Of a DNA stretch of 26,819 nucleotides, positions 18,302 through 26,819 are shown one piece after another. Positions within the stretch are counted from its first letter, which is position 1. Every line of letters begins with the position of its first letter. Below the pieces are notes generated by a model that did no database searches, was not told where the DNA came from, and saw nothing but the letters and a program-made list of their open reading frames with translations. The stretch lies in contig JALLAZ010000064.1 of assembly GCA_036939755.1 (NCBI GenBank), forward strand, positions 1-26,819, in the 5' to 3' direction. Made by a program: the position numbers and the translations under genes. Source of the stretch: Stephanodiscus triporus. Taxonomy: Eukaryota; Bacillariophyta; Thalassiosirophyceae; Thalassiosirales; Thalassiosiraceae.

Positions 18302-18686
18302 TTATCTACCAACCAAGCTGACTGCTTGATTCACTCTACTCTTCAGGAGATCAACCTGCTGGGACACGCTTCCACTGGATATCATCGACTTTGACTTGAT
18401 CAGCGAGCTGATCCCAATAGGCTTCTTGAAGATGCATCCTTGTTTTGCAAAATGCACCATTTCCAGACTTGGATTACTTCTTGTGTAGCTTAAGATATGT
18501 TGGCCCTTTTTTTTTTAGATCGCCAGGGCTAGAGGTACCATACCCATCAATCGACTCCGTTATTGTTCCTATCCCACAGCTCACTTGATGAACTGTGGGA
18601 GAAATAATAGGAGCAAAAGAGGTTGTCGCCGCCCTGTGTTGAGGAGTAAGGCTGCCCAACTTTTTGGGGTGGACAGGTGAGGTCAA
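18302..18686 (-). pseudogene. Candidate small gene split by a frameshift at an A10 run
   Basis: The minus strand encodes two protein-like segments in different frames that meet at ten consecutive A (T10 on the plus strand, about 18507-18516). The upstream part contains LTSPVHPKKLGSL, AATTSFAPIISPTVHQ and GYGTSSPGDLKK. The downstream part contains GQHILSYTRSNPSLEMVHFA, KPIGISSLIKSKSMISSG and VDLLKSRVNQAVSLVGR, and stops at 18302. A one-base change in the A-run would give a protein of roughly 125 residues. No ATG is visible at the left end (the frame opens with TTG at 18686 after a stop), so an upstream exon or a truncated gene is possible. The family is not recognised. A homopolymer error, a real length polymorphism, or a pseudogene would all look like this. 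Confidence 0.38.
18563..18616. repeat. Bulged inverted repeat able to form a 17-bp hairpin
   Basis: The inner arms TCCCACAG (18572-18579) and CTGTGGGA (18593-18600) are perfect, around a 13-nt loop. The outer arms TTGTTCCTA (18563-18571) and TAGGAGCAA (18608-18616) pair with one mismatch, with a 7-nt bulge at 18601-18607. The structure lies inside the candidate broken small gene. Function is unknown and it may be chance. Confidence 0.45.
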
Positions 18687-18880
18687 ATGTAATTCTTCTT
18701 ACATGTTACGTTGTAGAGTGTATCATAAGAAGTGTAGTACAATAATTTTTTGATTCGTACACAACACAGAGTGTTCTGACAATTTCTGACGTCCCACACT
18801 ACCTACTTAAGGCTCATTCCCTTTTTTCCCAACCTTGCATCGCCAACCCCAGAACCCGTTGGCACAGAAATACGATCACG
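18687..18880 (+). promoter_or_regulatory. Upstream region of the Kelch-RING gene with a TGACGT motif
   Basis: The region contains TGACGT at 18787-18792, about 90 bp before the ATG at 18881. This is the core of bZIP/CRE sites; in diatoms such motifs (CCRE elements) are known in CO2/cAMP-responsive promoters. One copy is weak evidence. Confidence 0.3.
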
Positions 18881-21800
18881 ATGCAATGGAAGATATCGCA
18901 ATTAATATGTGCATGCGCTCTTGTCGGGCATACCATTGTCGGCCACGCCTCCACCGCGAACGTGAAGGAGCTTTTGCAACACTTGGATGAACGGCAGCCG
19001 GATGAAATGGTTAATCGGCCCCGGGATGAACGTCCAAGCGAACCCATCCGCGGCGAAGGCATGACAGGTAACGTCGCAGCGAACACGTTCGCTTTATTGC
19101 GCACCTCCGAGGATGCTCGACGGACGAACATTCGCGGCAATAACGAATCCAACACAGAGCCAGAGAATGAGGATCCATTTGATGCGGATGCAGAGACTCT
19201 CTTGAAATACCCATGGTGGGTGAAAATTCGCGAGGAACCCGGACGTAATAGTTTCAACTTTGTTCCAGGGAGTCGACGCGCTGCTTCATCGGTGGTCTAT
19301 GCATATAAATCTCCTCAGAACGACGAAAGGGCTGTGTCGAATGGTGCCGTGAATAATCAGTTGAACATATCAAATTCCTTTGACCAGGGAGGTATAAGGG
19401 ATGTCAACGTAACAAACAACGCAATACAATCTCCGAATGGTACATCGCCCACTAATTCGACGGGAAGCACTGAGGCGTCGAGCAACGAGCACGTGTACGA
19501 ATCGCCAAAATCACAGGCGTCTGGATACACGAGCGATGCCGCGGAGGACGAACGAATCGAAGAATACATGATAATATCGGGAGGATACACCTATCGCGAT
19601 TGGAGGACCTTTCCCGTGTACGCGTTTCCGATCACAACCGCCGAACGCACGCGGAGCGGGGAGTGGATTGACCTGTCCCCCTCCGAGGCAGAGGAGGAGG
19701 GCGTCGATCCGCGCTGTCGCGAGGAAGACGACGCCGCGGCGCGCGAGAGGCTGTTCCAGGAGGCGAAGTTCCTCGACAACGTCGACGGCGGCCCCCCCGT
19801 CGACGATCCATGGGAACGCTCCTCGCCCTGTGCACCCTCCGGACGGATGGGGCACATTTCTGGAATACACGACGACAGGTTATATGTGTTTGGGGGTTTG
19901 ATTTACGACGAGGAGCTGGCGTTCGGATATCGGAAGAGGGATACATTCAGGATGGAGGACGTCCCCTTCGTTTATAGGCTAAATTTGAAGGAGATGTTCG
20001 ATCGTAGACGGGTGGAGAGCGATGGGGGGCACATCTCGCCGGGAAATGTGACGGGTTGGCAGCGGATCATCCCCAGCGTGAAACCGTACGCGCCCGGTGG
20101 CGTGCAACCGACTTTCGCTGCGGAGGTGCTCCTGTCGTACGTTAATAGGGGCGAAATGCAGGGTGGACTGTGGTCATCGAAGGACTCGGTGAGTGGTCAC
20201 GATAAGCTCGTAATGTACGGTGGGTTGCGAATTTCGAATCTCGTGTATGAGGGACACGGCCATGGGGCGCCCTCGAAGTTCGTCAAAGGGGAAACTGCCT
20301 TCGGTCCTTCGTCGTCGCAGATGGTGTTGTCGCATAAGATTGTGGAATTGCCACTAGGGGACGTGTGGGCCTACGATTTCGACCTGAACTGCTGGGAGAG
20401 GATCACGAACGGGTCTGGGAGGGTAAGCTAGACGTGAAGCTTTGTTCGATCCGATGGATGAATATTGTTCAATCATACAAACTTTGCATCGCCTCGGTTC
20501 CTTCGTTTTAGGGTATAAATGTTCCTGTCGTTAGAAGTGGCACAAAAACGGAAAACAACAGCGATGCGACCGACAACAAATTGCCAACTAATGGAGACGA
20601 CGACGTATGGGGATCTGATCTTGGCATCGATGCCTCGTCATACCCTCGCCCTCGAACTGCTCACGCGGCAACTGTAGTTGGAAGTCAGCTCGTCGTCCAT
20701 GGTGGAATGGGTTTTAGTGGACACTTGAATGAATGGGACGGAAGTACCGAGTGGGAAACGTTGGATGACATGTGGATTCTTGACCTGAACACGCGTCAAT
20801 GGACGAGGCGTTGGTTGTCTCCGCCACTCGTAAGATCGTATCATAGCTTGGTCGGGTGGAGTGCCGAGGTGGGATGTGAGGTTGAATTCCATAATTGCAC
20901 TTCTTGGGAGAGCCCGGTGGTTGCAGCCTTTGGAGGTTATACAACTGATGTGGATGTTATTTCCGGAGAGGTATGTAGCAGTACACACTACTCTGCAATA
21001 TTTTGACATCAAATACCTTACCTTTATCCATCATGCAGGAAGTCGCTTACGTCTTTGATGATTTGCTAGTCAGTTATCCGCCATCTTCAAAAACGTACTC
21101 CGACCTTCTTTTACACCCAACTGAGATAGACGACTTGGGTTACGAAGATTCTCCAACACCGTGGCTTAAAGCTAGCAGACAGGGTTCAGAGGGCGTAGAC
21201 ATGATTTCCATTCGATATCAACATTCGGCCGTCCTCTCGAATGAAGGAGTACTCATAGTGTGGGGGGGGAACTTTCAAACCACTGCCCAGATTGACGGAG
21301 TGTGGATGATCAACATAGCTGGAACAGAATCTACCATCAACTTGGAAATGGCCGGAGAGGACGCCATCTTTGATGAGTATGATCGAACCATAACGGCTCT
21401 GCACACAATCATTATCATGTTAATGTTCATGAGCATCTCTCTGACTCTTCTGCTGGGTCTCACACAACGATACCAAGAGATTGTTTCACAAGCCAATGAT
21501 GATGCTGCCGTGGCAACAGGGATTGCAATGGCTGCCCAAGACTTTGGCGGCGGCGTCGTGCCGACTCGTCGAGGAAATGGCCTTCACCCAGAGATAATTA
21601 ACACTATTCCAAGAAAAATCTTTGCCAGAGATAATGATGCGACCGAAGAGGGTGAGCAGTGTTGTCCAATTTGCCTAGTGGACTACTCTGATGGGGACGA
21701 ACTTAGGGTGCTTCCGTGTGGTCATTATCTCCACAGATCATGCCTTGATGCATGGCTGGCCAGCAATCCTTCGTGCCCATCATGTCGGTATTCTCTCACG

Positions 21801-22157
21801 GAGCTTGTTGACGATCGATCAATGCTGCAGTTAAGGACACTTCGATCTCGTTTAACAAACCACACAGCATTTGTTCGTTTCATCGGTAACGACTATGCAG
21901 ATGATATTGAGATGACTGATGCCCATCTCCAAAGAAGGACTATTATAGATCTTCAATACCTACCATCTTCCCTTTCTCTCTCGGAGGTGGATACAGCAAC
22001 GGAGTCTATAGGGGAAGGGTATCTACAGGACGACACGGTCGAAGATCCAGATCCACGACATCATACTGCCATAGGCCAGATAAGGGATTGGAGGAGCAGA
22101 AGGAGGCCACTACAACGTGACCGGAGGCTGCCTAATTTCTATTTGGAAACAGCCTAA
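18881..22157 (+). CDS. Signal-peptide, Kelch-like, single-TM, RING-H2 protein: probable membrane E3 ubiquitin ligase (three exons)
   Basis: Exons are 18881-20422, 20512-20970 and 21039-22157. The introns are 89 nt (GTAAGC...TTAG) and 68 nt (GTATGT...CAG), and all junctions are phase 0, giving 1039 residues. Residues 1-23 form a signal peptide. A luminal part of about 760 residues follows with Kelch-type blades: IISGGYTYRDW; GRMGHISGIHDDRLYVFGG; DKLVMYGGL with DVWAYDFDLNCWERI; RTAHAATVVGSQLVVHGG with DMWILDLNTRQWTRRW; and YQHSAVLSNEGVLIVWGG. A transmembrane helix lies at about 787-808 (TIIIMLMFMSISLTLLLGL). The cytosolic RING-H2 at 876-916 has all eight zinc ligands (C876, C879, C894, H896, H899, C902, C913, C916). 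The family role is to recruit an E2 and ubiquitylate substrates; the luminal Kelch domain probably senses or binds a partner. Compartment and substrate are unknown. Confidence 0.87.
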
Positions 22158-22344
22158 TCAGCCTATGCAGGGATGGCAGCCTCAAAAGAAGTCATGTAAC
22201 GACATAAAACCGGCACTAAGTAAACAACGTTGATATGAAAATTTTGTAGTCAACTCGACCATAACTACATCATCATCGCGATCTCAGTCGATCAAGTAAT
22301 ACAATACCATCGTTGGCAACGTCACGAGGTTTGCATCCTAGGTA
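22158..22344. other. Short intergenic region between convergent genes
   Basis: This 187-bp gap lies between the 3' ends of the Kelch-RING gene (22157) and the zinc-finger-like gene (22345). No further feature is seen. Confidence 0.4.
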
Positions 22345-23464
22345 CTATTCCTCGTCGCTGACCTTTCGCTTGACCGCTCGTGGCGCCGCCACCACAAAGA
22401 CATCCGATAGCTTGGATTTGTGTCGTTTAGCAGCAGCAAACGTAAGACCCTTAGGGGGCCCATGAATAATGTTTAACAAGAATTTGAGAACATTCATAAG
22501 GTTCCCATCCTTATCCTCGTCCAAACGGACACCTCCCATTCCATTCTGTAGCCAGATGGACCTCGGGTCTGCATACATTTTCGTGTGCACCCGCTTCTCC
22601 AACTCATTTACGTTTATCGCACAAGTGGATGAGAAGAGGTCCTTTACGACCACCCACCCATACTTTTCCCTCATATCCTTTGCGGTTACGGTGCCTCCGT
22701 CCGCATCAAGGATTAGGCGTGTGCCGTACCCTCGGGCGGATACGCTGGCCCAAGCCTCAACATCAACTCGATAGTCCCGACAAACAAATGCGTAGAAGTT
22801 GTTGTTTGCTGGCACAATTTTCATAATCTTTTCCACAATTGCCGAAGCAAATGCTTCGAGATCCTGTTCCGTGAGGACGGGATCAATGCCAGCGCCTCTT
22901 TTCCTATGCTCTGCATTCTCGACAATCTTTTTCTCCGATAATGCCATGGTTCTCTTGCCATTCACCTTGGCATTCCACTTGTCCATGCACTGCTTCTTTT
23001 GGAGCAAGCAAAAAACGAATGAATGAATGAGAGACGTCGCTAACGAAATGAACGAACGAATCCAGGACAAGTCGGCCGGCCACTCAGCGTCTGGATCCAG
23101 TAGTCGTCACCGGCGACTCCATCCTTCCCGAAGCCACCGTGAGGCTCGTAGTCGACTTCGTCGTCCTCGTTGTCGTCGTCGACTTCGTCCGACTCTCTCG
23201 CGTGCGGCGGACGACGATGATGCCTCCGACGCGTTCGATCAATCCGGAGCCGTTTGAACTTACCTTCTTCACTGCCGCCTCTTCCGACCTTTCACGGCCC
23301 ATGTTTTTCAAACATGTCAACGAGCAATGATGAAAGCCATCAGTGCTTTTGTATTCAACCTGTGCTCTTTTCACACAACAGGAGCACTTCGACGGCATAT
23401 TGGACCGTCGACGGAGTGTTTTTGAGTTGCTCATGGCAGGCAGGACTGGACTGTGAGCAGCCAT
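22345..23464 (-). CDS. Zinc-finger-like basic protein of unknown function (two exons)
   Basis: Exon 1 is 23464-23264 and exon 2 is 22995-22345. The 268-nt intron (23263-22996) has GTAAGT at the donor and CCAAAAG at the acceptor, phase 0, and gives 283 residues. The start is the ATG at 23464; the frame opens two codons earlier at a TTG. Residues 27-30 are CSCC, and 46-51 read HCSLTC. Together with C70 at the start of exon 2 (KQCMDKW) these could form a small treble-clef zinc site resembling the end of HIT or MYND fingers, but the match is incomplete. The middle contains a mixed alpha/beta section (IVPANNNFYAFVCRDYRV, VSARGYGTRLILDADGG, MREKYGWVVVKDLF). The C-terminus is basic (KRHKSK, RAVKRK), suggesting nuclear localisation. 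The intron is unusually long for this window and carries GAAT tetranucleotide repeats near 23015-23062. The family is not recognised. Confidence 0.72.
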
Positions 23465-23729
23465 CGTCAAATTAACTTTGAATTTTGAATCGCTCTAGGT
23501 ATCTTTAGGCGGTTAACGCACTACATCCACCACCAAGCTTACCACTACTGGTAGTACTAGACCTACATACGGCCCTTCAAATAGATAGAAGTAAAAATGC
23601 AGAATGGTAACATACCTCATCGTTACCACGTGCTCTTATTATCTACTCCAAGTGATACCTAAACAATAATCGACGCGCACAAGACAGGGTAACTTTCAAT
23701 CTATTTGACATATTTCAGCGTAGCTGTGT
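23465..23729. promoter_or_regulatory. Intergenic region upstream of the zinc-finger-like gene
   Basis: This is 265 bp between two minus-strand genes. It holds the promoter of the gene starting at 23464 and the 3' flank of the gene ending at 23730. No specific motif is assigned. Confidence 0.3.
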
Positions 23730-26431
23730 TCAGGTCGTACGGAAGACGCTAGAGCTCAAGGAGTAACCCACACTGCTCCTATTCTCCTCGTTAAACAGGT
23801 CGAAGTGGACTGATCTATGATTTTTCTTGGGAGAGTTTTCCAATGGTATCCCCGAATAAGAGGGCTGGATGAGGCTCGATGGCATCTGCCCTATAGCTCC
23901 ATCCAAAAACTGATCTGTGGTCCCATCGGTCTGCGACCCCTCAGTCGATACCATGCTTAGGAGTTCGTAACGGCTCGAGTGGGGGGATGCGTCGACGGAC
24001 AATCCCACTGAGGAATTGAAGCCATCACTATGTTTGCGAAATAAATATCTCTGGCTGTCACCTGTAGACAAAGCACCCAACGATCCTCTCCTCCTTTCAG
24101 GTGTGAGCATTCCCACACTATCCGCATAGTGCATCAGTCCTTCGTCTTCCTCCAAATGATTGAAGAAGTAGGCGGTCAGCGGATCCAGCACAAGCATTTT
24201 TAGCGCCGGGGTGACGGCGAGGATCCAGCGAATGCATCTTGAATAGCCGACCGCTGCAAACGTTGCCAGGGTACTTTTCATCTAAGGCAAAATATGTTCA
24301 TGGCCGACAGGCTGGCTGAGCTTTGTAACGATGAGAATGAGGATGATTTCATAGCAAAGTACACTCACTAACGACGGAAGCAAGTCTGGTAACGTAGGGT
24401 GATCTAAGACTTGAACCAGGGTGCCTGGGCGAAGAGCGCAAAGAAAGCGAACGCGGGTGCAGGAGCAAAGGTCTCAGCATGAGTTCAATTTCGACTCTCT
24501 CACTTAGTAAAATAAGCCACTTACCCGGGAGGATACACCTGGTAAAAAAAGGCTTTCTAGAATAAAGATCGTTAGTCGTTGGCGGGTGGTCTTCGTCTGA
24601 ACCGGGTGCGATTCAGATCAGAAGTAGGGTAACTTACGGGATAATCGCGTGCGTTGCGGAATCGATTTCTCCAGTCGCGAACCACACGAATATGTCGAAG
24701 AACACCACGGAATCGACAAAGAATTCAAGCATCCTCCCAACAAGCAAAAATAGCATTGCATGGGGTCCGCTTGGGGTGCAAACCGCAACCACCGGTGGCG
24801 ACCCTAATATGTGGAACATGGAAAATATGTGCCGTCGAAAGCGATTGATAGGATCCATAATGAAATCAAGAGCGTTTTTCATTTGTTCGGGTGCCTTGCA
24901 GTCGACAAAAAGCCTGCTTACGACCTGAGACAACGGCACGGAAAACGATTTAGAAAGGTGCCTGTATTGATTGGGAAAAAGGTGACTGGCAAGAGTTAGG
25001 AAATTCAGAACTACGGATGAGATAACGCATAACTCGCTCACCACGACGCACACAATCGCGCGATCTCTAATATTAAACAATTGGTGACGGTCATTCTCCA
25101 AGTGAGGCTGAATCTCGTCCGGGGGGAGATAAGGTATCGACGTGAGGATAATAAGGAGCGAAGAGACTTCAAATAACGATTAGAATAGTTCCACTTCTCA
25201 GAATTGATGGTTGCTGTAATGTCTTGTGATAGTCTCGTGATGCGGTCGTATAGATCAGATGTTGCCGAAAAGGATTCGTTGCCAAAATTCATATAATCGT
25301 TCTGGATTTTTGTCAGCTGAATCGATATCCTTTTCCCAAGGACTCTCTTTTTATTATATGATTCCATCACCGATGATGAAATTTTGTTCAATCTTGTTGA
25401 CGATTGCAGGCTGAATGAGGGGACTCGAGCAAGGGCAGTCTGTACTTTGGCTAACTGCAATAGATTTTGTATGTCAGTAAATAATAATGAAGGTCTTTCG
25501 ATTCGACGTTGTTTCTCCTTTTCGCTCCTATTGGATTGGATTTTGGCCTTCCAAACCACCCTAACCTGATCTTGCAATTTCAACCCCTGATAAAATAACA
25601 GACAACAATTTAACAGGCATCAGATGTATGACAAGCAACTGATTTTTAAGAGTTCATCATCAGAGTGCTTTGCAAGTCTTGAAAATAACGCACCATTCTA
25701 AAAAGAGGGCCCGCAAATCTGATGAACCTGATCCACCTCAAAATTACTTGTAATCTCTGAACAAAGCGCTGGGGTTCCCTGTGTACTCTGAATGGAAGGA
25801 TATTAGACCAAAAGAAAGATTCAAGAAGACCACGAAAAGCCGAAGTCAAGGCTGAGTACGAAGACAACATTCTGTTGATCCACTGGGTAGCTACGGATGA
25901 ATCATTTAGGCTATCGCTGCCACAATGAACGTGAAAGTCCGCAACGTCGAGGGGTAAAATGAACAGCCAAAATGCAATCGTCGCAATCGCTGGAATCCAC
26001 GATCGCAGTACTTTGGATACAGTCGAGACTGCTTTCCTTTTATGATTTTGATCGGCCGCCGCTCCAAGAAAGAACATCGACAGTTTGTGGGAACTTCTTT
26101 GGGCAGCGCGTAAGAGTGATTTTTCAAGCTCATCAAGAGCTCGATTGTCTAGTGCTGCCTTCCTGGCCTCCACTGCCCGGACAAGAGCCTCCACGATACA
26201 CAGAAAGCAGAAGAAGAAGCCCATCCATACATACTGTGACAGTGTAAATGTTGATTCCCGAACCCGATCTACGAGAGTGTAATTGATTGAAAATTCATCG
26301 TCCTCGTAATTGAGAGTTGATCGGCAATTTTCATCAGCTCGCATCAAAATTGTGATGAACTGTATTTCAAGTATGGCCGCAATGGCAAAGATAACTCTCC
26401 AAATAGACCGTATTGTGGACCGCCACCTCAT
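23730..26431 (-). CDS. Multi-pass membrane protein of unknown function (six exons, including a 32-nt exon)
   Basis: My splice model is 26431-25694, 25586-25042, 24961-24638, 24556-24525, 24472-24369 and 24281-23730. The introns are 107, 80, 81, 52 and 87 nt, all GT-AG, and the phases agree at every junction, giving 764 residues. The start is a true ATG (MRWRSTIRSIWR). Hydrophobic segments include VIFAIAAILEIQFITILM, YVWMGFFFCFLCIVEAL, IPAIATIAFWLFILPLDV and, in exon 3, MLFLLVGRMLEFF with SVVFFDIFVWFA. Basic amphipathic helices sit between them (RWIRFIRFAGPLFRM). Exons 4 and 5 give KPFFTRCILPG and LVQVLDHPTLPDLLPSL, leading into MKSTLATFAAVGYSRCIRW. The C-terminus is Ser-rich and cytosol-like. 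The architecture suggests a channel or transporter-like protein, but I recognise no family. The segment 25565-25455 could also be spliced as an in-frame 111-nt intron; I kept it as coding because it reads like protein. Confidence 0.68.
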
Positions 26432-26819
26432 TGTTTCATAGAGAGTCTACGAACAATGTCGGTGTGGGCCGAGATGGGCGTAGCGTCTTGTTGGAGTCGA
26501 GCTGAAAAAAAAGCTGCGAGAGGACGCCAAACAAATTTTCTCTTATTTATGTCAAGAGTATTGCCGTCGAGCGTTTTCATTAGAAATCCTGCCTTTATTT
26601 CTTATTCATTGCCCCCCGAGGAGCGAGGAATGTGTGTGATGAATCGTTGTATGATCGATAATACCTCAGAGAGTAAACATTCAATTATTTGTTCGTCCAC
26701 CGCCAGTGTCAGTCAGTGTCCAAGAGAGGTTGTACAGAAAGTGTCAGTCAGGCATTGTCCATACGCAGAAAAAAAACTTCCGAGTTGGAAAAACTTCGGA
26801 CTTTTCCGACCCTTTTTTT
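26432..26819 (-). promoter_or_regulatory. Upstream region of the six-exon membrane-protein gene
   Basis: No coding region is seen. On the minus strand this is the promoter and 5' leader. A short upstream reading frame (ATG AAA CAA TGA, 26439-26428) ends by overlapping the main start codon. The plus strand carries GTGTCAGTCAG twice (about 26706-26716 and 26740-26750). The far end has A- and T-runs and related ACTTCCGA/ACTTCGGA words. Confidence 0.4.

Noticed and set aside
1..26819. CRISPR arrays, tRNA or rRNA genes, bacterial operons or phage modules
   Set aside because: No regularly spaced repeats, cloverleaf-like elements or rRNA stretches were recognised. Introns and gene families are eukaryotic.

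Overview
The window looks like nuclear DNA of a photosynthetic stramenopile, most likely a diatom. The evidence is: short spliceosomal GT-AG introns (about 52 to 268 nt); a protein with a two-part plastid leader (signal peptide ending in a Phe-Ser-Ala-Pro site) followed by a twin-arginine lumen signal; a eukaryotic COQ5; a TIPIN/Swi3 fork-protection subunit; and a decayed LINE-type retrotransposon. No bacterial operon structure, CRISPR array, tRNA or rRNA was seen. The species cannot be told from the sequence alone.

Layout, left to right. 1-1581: a spliced multi-pass membrane protein (+). 2135-2472: a small basic protein (-) with one apparent frameshift. 2473-2873: a divergent intergenic region with unusual direct and interleaved inverted repeats. 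2874-4716: a PP5-like TPR protein (+) broken by one frameshift and one in-frame TGA. 4839-5075: a possible small broken gene (-). 5184-9296: a two-exon gene (-) for a ~1338-residue low-complexity protein with a Tyr/His/Gln/Pro-rich region. 9297-10366: long intergenic stretch including the retroelement 3' end. 10367-~12240: degenerate LINE reverse transcriptase (-). 12371-12943: probable thylakoid-lumen Cys-rich protein (+). 13149-14285: COQ5 methyltransferase (-). 14513-16123: secretory-pathway 2-oxoglutarate/Fe(II) dioxygenase (-). 16480-18150: TIPIN/Csm3/Swi3 homologue (+) with a C-terminal SQ/TQ cluster. 18302-18686: possible small gene broken at an A10 run (-). 18881-22157: three-exon signal-peptide/Kelch/TM/RING-H2 protein (+). 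22345-23464: two-exon zinc-finger-like nuclear protein (-). 23730-26431: six-exon membrane protein (-).

The genes do not form one pathway. They are unrelated housekeeping and lineage-specific genes on both strands, separated by short intergenic gaps, with one retroelement insertion. The observations most worth following are the SQ/TQ cluster and E2F-like site of the TIPIN gene, the membrane-anchored Kelch-RING protein, the interleaved repeats at 2556-2701, the mutation signature in the retroelement, and a recurring pattern of single-base lesions in small genes while the large reading frames stay intact.
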